64,000 bases of DNA from positions 32,369 through 96,368 of the forward strand of contig JAKANO010000013.1 in assembly GCA_021812385.1 (NCBI GenBank), written 5' to 3'. How positions within the stretch are numbered: the first letter of the stretch is position 1; the number at the start of each line of letters is the position of its first letter. The position numbers were made by a program, and so were the translations under genes. The DNA is from Pseudomonadota bacterium (GTDB taxonomy: Bacteria > Pseudomonadota > Gammaproteobacteria > Burkholderiales > Thiobacteraceae). Shown piece after piece: positions 1 through 9,272 of the stretch. The notes under the pieces were generated by a model. That model saw only the letters and a program-made list of their open reading frames with translations. It was not told the DNA's origin and ran no database searches.

Positions 1-311
1 CGCAACACCACGCCGACGCGCCCCTGCTGCACGAAGGTGTTGACGCGAAAGCGGCCGATTTCCGGCGGCGCGATGGCAAAGTTGCATTCCTTGGTGGATT
101 CGAATTCGTAGGCTTGCTTATCGTTCATGATGGAGCGCGCCAGCTCCATGCTGTGCTGCGGCGTGAGCGTTTGGTTGGACACCGGCGTGATGCGGCCATC
201 GACTTTGATCGCCGGCGGAAAGCCGGCGGTGATGAATAAGTCGGATGCCTTTTTGCTGACCATCAGGCGCAATAAGTCATGAATAAATTTCTGTGCCTGT
301 TCCCGATCCAT
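1..311 (-). CDS. pilU: PilU-like twitching motility ATPase, N-terminal part (runs off the window)
   Basis: The reverse strand encodes about 103 residues from an ATG at 311, preceded by a good ribosome binding site (GAGAAGG, about 313-319); the rest lies beyond the left edge. The protein starts MDREQAQKFIHDLLRLMVSK, followed by the ASDLFITAGFPPAIKVDGRI stretch typical of the N-terminal PAS-like domain of PilT/PilU type IV pilus retraction ATPases. The ATPase core is not in view. It lies 45 bp downstream of pilT on the same strand, the usual pilT-pilU order, so PilU is the likely paralog. PilU is an accessory retraction ATPase that works with PilT at the inner-membrane pilus base. Confidence 0.88.
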   Translation of the reverse strand, partial: MDREQAQKFIHDLLRLMVSKKASDLFITAGFPPAIKVDGRITPVSNQTLTPQHSMELARSIMNDKQAYEFESTKECNFAIAPPEIGRFRVNTFVQQGRVGVVL

Positions 312-356
312 CGCCTTCTCCTAAAAAACTTGCATCTGCCCGTCGTGCAACCCGGC

Positions 357-1394
357 TTACAGTTTTGCATCCTTGCGCGCCGCTTTGCGCGCTTCGGATT
401 CCGCCACAATATTGCGCCGCACCAAGTCTTGCAGGCATTGTTCCATGGTTTGCATGCCCAGGGCTTGGCCGGTTTGAATCGAAGAGTACATTTGCGCGAC
501 TTTGTTTTCGCGGATCAAGTTGCGAATCGCCGGGGTGCCGACCATGATTTCGTGCGCCGCCACGCGGCCGCTGCCGTCCTTGGTTTTCAGCAGGGTTTGC
601 GCAATGACGGCGCGCAAGCTTTCCGACAGCATGGCGCGAATCATTTCTTTTTCCGCGGCCGGGAATACGTCGACAATCCGGTCCACGGTTTTGGCCGCGG
701 AACTGGTGTGCAAGGTGCCAAATACCAAGTGGCCGGTTTCAGCTGCGGTCAAGGCCAAGCGTATCGTTTCCAAGTCGCGCAACTCGCCCACCAGGATCAC
801 GTCCGGGTCTTCGCGCAGCGCGGAGCGCAGCGCGTTGGTAAAGGACAAAGTGTGCGGGCCGACTTCACGCTGGTTGATCAGGCATTTCTTGCTTTCGTGC
901 ACGAATTCGATCGGGTCTTCCAAGGTCAGAATGTGGCCGTAATCGTTTTCGTTGACCTCGTTGATCATCGCCGCCAAGGTGGTGGATTTGCCGGAGCCGG
1001 TCGGGCCGGTCACCAGCACGATGCCGTTGGCCTGTTGCGTCAACTCCTTGAAGATCGGCGGGCAGTTCAATTGCTCCAAGGTCAGCACCTTGGAGGGAAT
1101 GGTCCGAAATGCCGCCGCTGCGCCGCGCTGTTGGTTGAAGGCATTGACGCGGAAGCGCGCCAGGTTGGGAATCTCGAACGAAAAATCGACTTCCAGGTTT
1201 TCTTCGTAGTCCTTGCGCTGGCCGTCGTTCATGATGTCGTAGATCATGCCATGCACGCCCTTGTGATCGAGCGGCTCGACATTGATGCGGCGAATGTCGC
1301 CGTTGACGCGGATCAGCGGCGGCAATCCAGCCGACAGATGCAAGTCGGAGGCCTTGTTCTTGACCGAGAAGGCCAGCAGGTCGGCGATTTCCAT
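357..1394 (-). CDS. pilT: Type IV pilus retraction ATPase PilT
   Basis: This 345-residue protein has the standard PilT length and layout: an N-terminal PAS-like domain (about 1-100), then a RecA-like ATPase core. Visible motifs are Walker A GPTGSGKST (about 130-138), a Walker B region around REDPDVILVGELRD, a His box (TGHLVFGTLHTSSA) and the PilT-specific AIRNLIRENK motif near the C-terminus. Known role of the family: a cytoplasmic hexameric motor that depolymerises pilin and powers twitching motility. It is divergent from yggS, with an 87-bp gap, and is followed by pilU. Assignment as PilT, not PilB, is secure from length and the AIRNLIRE motif. Confidence 0.97.
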   Translation of the reverse strand: MEIADLLAFSVKNKASDLHLSAGLPPLIRVNGDIRRINVEPLDHKGVHGMIYDIMNDGQRKDYEENLEVDFSFEIPNLARFRVNAFNQQRGAAAAFRTIPSKVLTLEQLNCPPIFKELTQQANGIVLVTGPTGSGKSTTLAAMINEVNENDYGHILTLEDPIEFVHESKKCLINQREVGPHTLSFTNALRSALREDPDVILVGELRDLETIRLALTAAETGHLVFGTLHTSSAAKTVDRIVDVFPAAEKEMIRAMLSESLRAVIAQTLLKTKDGSGRVAAHEIMVGTPAIRNLIRENKVAQMYSSIQTGQALGMQTMEQCLQDLVRRNIVAESEARKAARKDAKL

Positions 1395-1481
1395 TTATAA
1401 TTCCCTTAAATTTGCTGCGTGCGAAATAGCGTATGAATTAACGGCAATGTTGCCGCGCGCTTGAGGCATGCTTAGCCCATT

Positions 1482-2171
1482 ATGACAACAATCTCAAAAG
1501 CATTGCAAGCCGTGCAGGCGCGGATTCAGCGGGCTGCAACGCAATGCGCTCGCAGCCCGGAATCCATTGCGTTGATAGCGGTCTCGAAGACGGTGAGCGC
1601 GGACGCGCTGCGCATCGCCTATGCCTGCGGCCAACGCGCTTTCGGCGAAAGCTATGTGCAAGAGGCTTTGCCCAAGATCGCGGCGCTGCAAGATTTGGCG
1701 ATTGAATGGCATTTCATCGGCCCCTTGCAAAGCAATAAGACCAAATTAGTCGCGCAAAACTTCGCCTGGGTGCATAGTGTGGAGCGCGCAAAAATCGCGC
1801 AGCGTTTGTCGGAGCAGCGGCCAGAAGGCTTGCCGCCGCTGAATGTGTGCCTGCAAGTGAACGTCAGCGGCGAAGCGAGCAAAAGCGGGGCTGCCCCCGC
1901 CGAAGTGGTGGCGCTGGCGCAAGCGGTGGCGACATTACCAAAAATTAAATTGCGCGGATTGATGGCGATTCCGCAAGCGACCGATGACGTTTCGAAGCAA
2001 CGCGCGCAGTTGCGCTTGCTGCGCGATTTGCGCGATCAGCTCAATGCGCAGGGACTCGCGTTGGATACTTTATCCATGGGCATGTCGGATGATCTGGAAG
2101 TGGCGATTGCCGAAGGCGCGACGCTGGTGCGGGTGGGCAGCGCGATTTTTGGGGAAAGGGAAAAAGCTTGA
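1482..2171 (+). CDS. yggS: YggS/PLPBP family pyridoxal phosphate homeostasis protein
   Basis: The 229-residue product matches the YggS/PROSC family: a fold-type III PLP-binding barrel without known enzymatic activity that buffers PLP and affects amino-acid metabolism. Recognisable stretches are LIAVSKTVSADALRIAYACG (PLP lysine in AVSK), FGESYVQEA, EWHFIGPLQSNK, and the C-terminal LSMGMSDDLEVAIAEG with VRVGSAIFGER. It starts the yggS-proC-yggT-DUF167 block that is common in proteobacteria. Its stop codon overlaps the first base of the dyad repeat that separates it from proC. No strong ribosome binding site is visible before the ATG. Confidence 0.95.
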   Translation: MTTISKALQAVQARIQRAATQCARSPESIALIAVSKTVSADALRIAYACGQRAFGESYVQEALPKIAALQDLAIEWHFIGPLQSNKTKLVAQNFAWVHSVERAKIAQRLSEQRPEGLPPLNVCLQVNVSGEASKSGAAPAEVVALAQAVATLPKIKLRGLMAIPQATDDVSKQRAQLRLLRDLRDQLNAQGLALDTLSMGMSDDLEVAIAEGATLVRVGSAIFGEREKA

Positions 2172-2245
2172 ACCACGGAGTACACGGAGGTCACAGAGAA
2201 GTTCTATATGAGGCTTTCCTCCGTGCCCTCCGTGTACTCCGTGGT
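2171..2245. repeat. Dyad (hairpin-forming) intergenic repeat between yggS and proC
   Basis: The left arm (about 2172-2198, beginning ACCACGGAGTACACGGAGG) and right arm (about 2217-2245, ending CCTCCGTGTACTCCGTGGT) are inverted copies separated by about 18 bases. The outer 18-19 bases pair perfectly and the inner part imperfectly. Internally each arm is built from repeated CACGGAG units. The element fills almost the whole gap between the yggS stop and the proC ribosome binding site (AGGGGAA, about 2252-2257). It lacks a T-run, so it is not a classical intrinsic terminator; it looks like a REP-type dispersed palindrome that could stabilise or attenuate mRNA. Confidence 0.8.
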
Positions 2246-2261
2246 GAATAAAGGGGAATCC

Positions 2262-3077
2262 ATGAAAATAACATTTATCGGCGGCGGCAATATGGCGAGC
2301 GCCTTGATTGGCGGCTTGGTGCAGCAAGGCTTTAATCCAAACGATGTGCGCGTGGTGGAAATCAATCCGGATGCGTGCGCCAGCTTGACGCGGGCTTTTG
2401 CGCTTAAGATTTATTCCGGCATCAGTGCCGAGGCGGTGCAAAGCGATCTCATCGTATTGGCGGTCAAGCCGCAGCAATTACACGTAGTGGCTGCGGAATT
2501 GCAGCCTTTACTGCGCGAACAGTTGGTGGTCTCGATCGCCGCCGGGGTGCGCGCCGCCGATTTGTCGCGTTGGCTCGGCAATTATCCGCGCGTGGTGCGC
2601 GCCATGCCGAATACGCCCGCCATGGTGCGCGCGGGCGTAACCGGCTTGTACGCCTTGGACGGTGTCAATGCGCAACAGCGCGGCCAAGCCCAGCAAGTGT
2701 TGGCGGCGGTTGGCGGTTGCGTGTGGTTGGAAGATGAAGGCCAGATGGATGCGGTGACGGCGGTTTCCGGCAGCGGCCCAGCCTATGTTTTTTACTTTAT
2801 CGAGGCGCTGGAAGCGGCCGCGCTGGAGTTGGGGCTCAGCCCGGAACAAGGGCGCGAACTGGCGCTGGCGACTTTTCTGGGCGCGGCGCAACTCGCGCGC
2901 AGCAGCGCAGACGATCCCGCCAGCTTGCGCGCCAAAGTCACCTCCAAAGGCGGCACCACGGAGCGCGCGATTCAAGCCCTGGAGCAAGCGGACGTTAAAA
3001 GCTTAATCCGCAACGCGGTGCGCGCTGCGGCGCAGCGTTCGCAAGAAATGGGGGACGCACTTGGAAAACAAGGCTAA
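2262..3077 (+). CDS. proC: Pyrroline-5-carboxylate reductase
   Basis: The product catalyses the last step of proline synthesis, NAD(P)H reduction of pyrroline-5-carboxylate. With the ATG at 2262 it has 271 residues, the normal length, and begins MKITFIGGGNMASALIGGL with the Rossmann GxGxxA motif. Further family signatures are VLAVKPQQL, RAMPNTPAMVRAGVTGLY, the substrate region VSGSGPAYVFYFIEAL, and KVTSKGGTTERAIQAL. An in-frame ATG at 2208 would add 18 residues read from the hairpin repeat; the 2262 ATG has the AGGGGAA ribosome binding site, so I use it. Confidence 0.96.
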   Translation: MKITFIGGGNMASALIGGLVQQGFNPNDVRVVEINPDACASLTRAFALKIYSGISAEAVQSDLIVLAVKPQQLHVVAAELQPLLREQLVVSIAAGVRAADLSRWLGNYPRVVRAMPNTPAMVRAGVTGLYALDGVNAQQRGQAQQVLAAVGGCVWLEDEGQMDAVTAVSGSGPAYVFYFIEALEAAALELGLSPEQGRELALATFLGAAQLARSSADDPASLRAKVTSKGGTTERAIQALEQADVKSLIRNAVRAAAQRSQEMGDALGKQG

Positions 3078-3119
3078 TTCCTTGAACTATCTGGATAATT
3101 CTGCAAAAATGTCGACCAC

Positions 3120-3695
3120 ATGCTGATTCAAGCCCTGATTTTTCTAATCGACAATATCGCCACGGCATTCGTGGGAGTGTTGCTGTTGCGTTTTCACTTG
3201 CAAGCAACGCGTGCGCCGTTCAATAACCCGCTATCGCATTTCGCCATGACCTTGACCGATTTTGCGGTGAAGCCGGCGCGCCGCCTGATCCCGGGCTTAT
3301 GGGGCCTGGATATAGCCACACTATTGTTGGCTTGGTTGGTGCAATGCGTGTTGATCTTGCTGGTGATCGCGCTCACGGGCGGGGCGATGACCTTGACTGC
3401 GCCCGCCTTCGTTGGCATTGCGCTGATCGCGCTGCTGGAGCTAGTCAAGATCGCCTTGTGGTTGGTGATCATGCTGCAGTTCATGTTGTTCGTGGTGAGC
3501 TTCGCCAACCCGCACAGCCCGTATATGGGCTTGCTGAATGCGATGAATCGGCCGTTTGCGCGGCAGATCCAAAAAATTGTGCCGCCCATCGGCAATATCG
3601 ACTTGTCGCCGATGGTGGTGGTATTGCTGTGTTCGGTGTTGCTGAATTTTATTTTGCCGGCGCTGGCGATGCAAATTCGTGCGGGATTGATGTGA
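3120..3695 (+). CDS. YggT family integral membrane protein
   Basis: This 191-residue hydrophobic protein contains two YGGT repeats. The first, near the N-terminus, has RFHLQATRAPFNNPLSHF; the second has FANPHSPYMGLLNAMNRPFARQIQKIVPPIGNIDLSP. Each is followed by hydrophobic spans (about four membrane segments in total). The family is found next to yggS and proC and has been linked to osmotic adaptation and to septum or photosystem organisation in other lineages; its function here is unknown. It is followed one base later by the DUF167 gene, so the two are likely cotranscribed. Confidence 0.92.
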   Translation: MLIQALIFLIDNIATAFVGVLLLRFHLQATRAPFNNPLSHFAMTLTDFAVKPARRLIPGLWGLDIATLLLAWLVQCVLILLVIALTGGAMTLTAPAFVGIALIALLELVKIALWLVIMLQFMLFVVSFANPHSPYMGLLNAMNRPFARQIQKIVPPIGNIDLSPMVVVLLCSVLLNFILPALAMQIRAGLM

Positions 3696-3696
3696 A

Positions 3697-3999
3697 TTGG
3701 CGCACTGGTATCGGCATGACGAAAAGCGGGGCTGTCTCGTGCTGACTCTGCATATCCAGCCAGGTGCGCGCGCCACGCGCGTGGTGGGGCCGCACGCCGA
3801 TGCGCTCAAGATCCAAGTGCATGCGGCGCCGATCGAAGGCCAAGCGAATATCGCCTTGGTCAAGTTTTTAGCCAAGGCGTTCCAAGTGCCGGCGAGCCAA
3901 GTGGTGTTGAAGCAAGGCAGCCTGGGCCGGCATAAAGTCGTGGAAATATTCGCCACCCAGATACGGCCGGAAATTTTATGGCCAAATATAAATGGATAG
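3697..3999 (+). CDS. DUF167 (YggU) family protein
   Basis: A 100-residue protein matching the small DUF167 family: LTLHIQPGARATRVVGPHADALKIQVHAAPIEGQANIALVKFLAKAF, then the conserved VVLKQGSLGRHKVVEI. The family has a compact alpha/beta fold and no established function; it is regularly encoded next to yggT. An in-frame stop at 3688-3690 limits how far upstream it can begin, and the only start in the expected place is a TTG at 3697, two bases after the yggT stop. The end overlaps the proposed start of the dynamin-like gene by 8 bases. Confidence 0.88.
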   Translation: MAHWYRHDEKRGCLVLTLHIQPGARATRVVGPHADALKIQVHAAPIEGQANIALVKFLAKAFQVPASQVVLKQGSLGRHKVVEIFATQIRPEILWPNING

Positions 4000-5947
4000 C
4001 CGCATGAGCACGACGCTGGTACAGCAAGTACAGGACTACCAGCAATGGCGAGATTCGCTCATCGATGCGATCAGCAGCTATCAAGCCTGGCTCGATGACC
4101 ACAGCGAATTCGAGGTGCAGCAATCGCTGAAGATTTTCGACTTGGTGGAGAGTCTGAAGCAAGATCACGTCACCCTGGCCTTCGTGGCCGAGTTTTCGCG
4201 CGGCAAGAGCGAGCTGATCAACGCCTTGTTCTTCGCCGATTTCAAGCAACGCCTGCTGCCTTCCGATGCCGGGCGCACCACCATGTGCCCGACCGAATTG
4301 TTCTACGATGCGCGCGAAGCGCCGTATATCCGCCTGCTGCCGATCGAAACCCGCTATCGCGACGAGACCATCAGTCAGCTCAAGCGCAAGCCCATCGAAT
4401 GGGTCACGGCCAAGCTGAACCTGGACTCGGCCGATGAGATGGTCGAGGCATTACAGAATTTGACCCAAACCAAGCTGGTGAGCAAAGTGGAAGCGCGCAC
4501 CTTGGGTTTATGGGACGACCAAGATCCGACCTTGCAGGACATGGTGCGCGAGGGCGATAAAGTCGAGATACCGGCCTGGCGCCATGCCTTGATTAATTAC
4601 CCGCACCCCTTGCTCAAAAGCGGACTGGCGATTCTCGATACGCCGGGGCTGAATGCCTTGGGCGCCGAGCCGGAATTGACGCTGTCCATGATTCCCAATG
4701 CGCACGCGGTGATGTTTCTGCTGGCGCTGGATACCGGCGTGACGAAATCCGATTTGGAGATTTGGCAAAAACACGTGAAGCCGCAAGCCAAGCACACGCT
4801 GGCGGTACTGAACAAAATCGACGTGCTGTGGGATGAGTTGAAGCCCTGGGAAAAAATCCAGGAAAGCGTGCAACGGCAGCAACAAGCGACGGCGCAGTTG
4901 TTGGGTTTGCCGGTCGGCAATGTCTTGGCGCTGTCGGCGCAAAAAGCCCTGGTGGCGAAAATCAAGGGCGATCCAGCCTTGCTGGCCAAGAGCGGCATCG
5001 AGCGCTTGGAGCAGATCCTGGCGCATGACATCATTCCGCAGCGGCGTGAAATTTTGCGCAATAGCGTCACCCAAGAAATCGGCGCCCTGGTGTTGAGCGC
5101 CTACAACAGCGTGCGCACCCAACTCTCGGCGACGCGCCGCGAGCAAAACGAGTTGCTCTCGCTGTCCGGCAAAAATAAAGAAGTGATCCACAAAATGCTG
5201 ACCATGCTGGATCAAGACCGCAATACGTACGACCAAACGGTGAAGTCCTTCAACGTGACGCGCGGCGTGATCACTCAACAGGGGCGCATGCTCATCAATA
5301 ATTTGAGCATCGACCGCTTGGACGAGATTCTGGAAAAAGCGCACGGCTCGATCAAGGACAGCTGGACTACGGCGGGTTTGTCGCGCGGCATGCAACAACT
5401 CATCCGCCAGACCGCGCATCAGTACAAACACATCCACAAGCACGCCAAGCAGGTCAAGGGCCTGGTCGACGCCGCGTATATCCGCTTTCACGTCAAGCAC
5501 GGCTTCGAACGGCGCCACGCACCGGAGCTCAGCATCGACCAATACATGGAATCGATCCGCGCCTTGGCGCAGCGCTCGGAAGCGTTTTGCCGCGACCCGG
5601 TCAACATCATGACCGAGAAGCATTTTCTGATCCGCAAATTCTTTCTCAGCGTGGCGGGCGAAGCACGCATCATTTTCGAGCGCACCCGCGTCGATTGCGA
5701 GGCCTGGCTGCGCAATGTGCTGGCGCCCTTGATCACCCAGATCAACGACCACAAGGCGCAGATCGAACGGCGCCTGGAGAACGTCAAAAAAATCCACGAC
5801 AACATCGACTCGCTGCAAGAGCGCTTGAACGAGCTGGAGTCGCTGCAAGCTGCGCTCACCAAACAGTTGCGGGTGTTGGAGGGGATCCTCACCAAGCTAC
5901 AGCGGCCACCCGAGCCGGCGCTGGCGCAGCAGAAGACGGGGACTTAA
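3992..5947 (+). CDS. Bacterial dynamin-like GTPase
   Basis: A 651-residue protein with a dynamin-type GTPase domain. G1 is AEFSRGKSELINAL (about 68-81), G3 is LDTPGLNALG (about 217-226) and G4 is NKID (about 273-276). The C-terminal half is mostly helical, with coiled-coil-like stretches around residues 375-400 and 595-640 (LENVKKIHDNIDSLQERLNE), as expected for the stalk of bacterial dynamin-like proteins. Known members bind GTP and remodel or tether membranes; the role here is not predictable. The start may be 3992, overlapping DUF167, or the ATG at 4004 just after that stop. The bacterial family is usually annotated simply as dynamin family protein. Confidence 0.88.
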   Translation: MDSRMSTTLVQQVQDYQQWRDSLIDAISSYQAWLDDHSEFEVQQSLKIFDLVESLKQDHVTLAFVAEFSRGKSELINALFFADFKQRLLPSDAGRTTMCPTELFYDAREAPYIRLLPIETRYRDETISQLKRKPIEWVTAKLNLDSADEMVEALQNLTQTKLVSKVEARTLGLWDDQDPTLQDMVREGDKVEIPAWRHALINYPHPLLKSGLAILDTPGLNALGAEPELTLSMIPNAHAVMFLLALDTGVTKSDLEIWQKHVKPQAKHTLAVLNKIDVLWDELKPWEKIQESVQRQQQATAQLLGLPVGNVLALSAQKALVAKIKGDPALLAKSGIERLEQILAHDIIPQRREILRNSVTQEIGALVLSAYNSVRTQLSATRREQNELLSLSGKNKEVIHKMLTMLDQDRNTYDQTVKSFNVTRGVITQQGRMLINNLSIDRLDEILEKAHGSIKDSWTTAGLSRGMQQLIRQTAHQYKHIHKHAKQVKGLVDAAYIRFHVKHGFERRHAPELSIDQYMESIRALAQRSEAFCRDPVNIMTEKHFLIRKFFLSVAGEARIIFERTRVDCEAWLRNVLAPLITQINDHKAQIERRLENVKKIHDNIDSLQERLNELESLQAALTKQLRVLEGILTKLQRPPEPALAQQKTGT

Positions 5948-5958
5948 AGCCGCTTGGA

Positions 5959-6129
5959 TTAGCGCTCTTTAAAGATTTCCGCGCTGGATTTAGCGTCCGC
6001 AGAAATTTTCATGGCTTCCTCCAGCCACGCCAAACGCTGCGAGGGCGTGGCCTGCGCCCACAAGCGCAGCCGGGATTTTTCCTCTTCGGTTAGAAGCGGA
6101 ATTTGCAGCGGAGCTAGAGGCTCAGGCAT
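5959..6129 (-). CDS. Small hypothetical protein downstream of thiC
   Basis: A 56-codon reading frame on the reverse strand begins at ATG 6129, four bases after the thiC stop, and ends at TAA 5959-5961. It encodes an acidic helical protein containing LTEEEKSRLRLWAQATPSQR followed by LAWLEEAMKI. The spacing implies translational coupling with thiC. The TPxQRLAWLEEA pattern resembles small uncharacterised proteobacterial proteins, but I cannot assign a function. Its frame faces the convergent dynamin-like gene, whose stop is only 11 bp away, so the two genes meet tail to tail here. Confidence 0.6.
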   Translation of the reverse strand: MPEPLAPLQIPLLTEEEKSRLRLWAQATPSQRLAWLEEAMKISADAKSSAEIFKER

Positions 6130-6132
6130 GAC

Positions 6133-8210
<2,078 letters not shown>

Positions 8211-8273
8211 TGTAAAGGTACGGGAAATATGGAATAATCGCAAGGTTAATAAAGGGAAACCCCGGAGAATAAG

Positions 8274-8936
8274 ATGGATTTGGAACACGTCCGATTCAAT
8301 ATGATAGAACAGCAAATTCGCCCCTGGGACGTGCTGGACGAAACCGTGCTGGGCCTATTAAGGCGCGTAAAACGCGAAGAGTATGTGCCCGAGGCGTATC
8401 GCAATATGGCGTTCATGGACATCGAAATCCCCCTGGATCATGGCGGCCATGGCGAAACCATGCTCAGCCCCAAGGTCGAAGCGCGCCTGGTGCAGGAGCT
8501 CAAGCTCAAGCCCGGCGACAAAGTGCTAGAAGTCGGCACCGGCAGCGGCTATATGACGGCCTTGCTGGCGAGTCTGGCCAAGCATGTGCACAGCGTGGAA
8601 ATCGTCCCTGAGTTAAAGGCGGCGGCGGAACAAAAACTGGCGGCGCATGGATTTACTAATATTACCTTAGAGGTCGGCGATGCCGCACGCGGTTGGGCCG
8701 CGCACGCCCCCTACGACGCCATAGTGTTGACCGGCAGCGAGCCGCTGCTGGCCGATGCATTCATGGCGCAGCTGAAACCGGGCGGGCGCTTGATCGCTTT
8801 TGTCGGCACGGCGCCGGCGATGGCGGCCAGACGCATTCAGCTGATCGAGCCGGGCGTGCAGGTGGCGCAAGATTTGTTTGAGACGAACGTACGCATGCTA
8901 AAAAATGCACCACAGGCCGAACAGTTTGTGTTCTGA
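8274..8936 (+). CDS. pcm: PCMT-family protein methyltransferase (protein-L-isoaspartate O-methyltransferase-like)
   Basis: A 220-residue class I SAM methyltransferase of the PCMT family. The SAM motif is VLEVGTGSGYMTALLA (about 84-99), with motif II EIVPELKAAAEQKL and the post-I region APYDAIVLTG. The N-terminus (MDLEHVRFNMIEQQIRPWDV) and PLDHGGHGETMLSPKVEARL fit the branch common in betaproteobacteria upstream of rhodanese and tolC. Classical members repair isoaspartyl residues; this branch has a diverged substrate loop, so true repair activity is not certain. A GGAGAAT ribosome binding site precedes the ATG. The stop overlaps the next start by one base. Confidence 0.88.
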   Translation: MDLEHVRFNMIEQQIRPWDVLDETVLGLLRRVKREEYVPEAYRNMAFMDIEIPLDHGGHGETMLSPKVEARLVQELKLKPGDKVLEVGTGSGYMTALLASLAKHVHSVEIVPELKAAAEQKLAAHGFTNITLEVGDAARGWAAHAPYDAIVLTGSEPLLADAFMAQLKPGGRLIAFVGTAPAMAARRIQLIEPGVQVAQDLFETNVRMLKNAPQAEQFVF

Positions 8937-9259
8937 TGCTGCAGATTAAGCCGGTGGAATTGCGGGATTGGCTCGACGATAAGACGCGCCCGCCGCCGCT
9001 TTTGTTGGATGTGCGCGAAGCCTGGGAAATCGAGCGCGCGGCGCTGGACGGTAGCGTGTGGATGCCGATGCGCGAGGTGCCAAGCCGGGTAGTAGAGTTG
9101 GATCCCGCCGCCGAGATCGTGGTGGTGTGCCATCACGGCGTGCGCAGTTTTCACATTGCGCGCTTTCTGGAACAACAGGGTTTTGGCCGAGTCTATAATC
9201 TTTCCAGCGGGGTCGAAGGCTGGGCGCGCCAGGTCGATCCGACCATGCAAACTTATTAA
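8936..9259 (+). CDS. Rhodanese-like domain protein
   Basis: A single-domain 107-residue rhodanese. The conserved LLLDVREAWEIERAAL and the active-site loop VVCHHGVRSFH with its cysteine are present, followed by FGRVYNLSSGVEGWARQVDP. Single-domain rhodaneses move sulfane sulfur; some act in stress response or as sulfur carriers. It overlaps pcm by one base (ATGA) and is followed 13 bp later by tolC, so the three probably form an operon. Its partner is not evident from the sequence. Confidence 0.93.
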   Translation: MLQIKPVELRDWLDDKTRPPPLLLDVREAWEIERAALDGSVWMPMREVPSRVVELDPAAEIVVVCHHGVRSFHIARFLEQQGFGRVYNLSSGVEGWARQVDPTMQTY

Positions 9260-9272
9260 GAAGGTTTTCCCC

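Noticed and set aside
279..1400. Long forward-strand open frame of 373 codons opposite pilT
   Set aside because: It is the complement of pilT, has low-complexity Arg/His/Gln-rich translation and no family motif; pilT is unmistakable on the other strand.
2171..2245. Intrinsic terminator between yggS and proC
   Set aside because: The hairpin has no T-run after either arm.
4508..5848. 446-codon reverse open frame inside the dynamin-like gene
   Set aside because: An antisense shadow of a G+C-rich gene; the forward frame has clear GTPase motifs.
6001..6121. Forward frame continuing beyond the dynamin-like gene (5587-6093)
   Set aside because: A frame-shifted shadow of the 3' end of the dynamin-like gene; the convergent 56-codon frame fits coding better.
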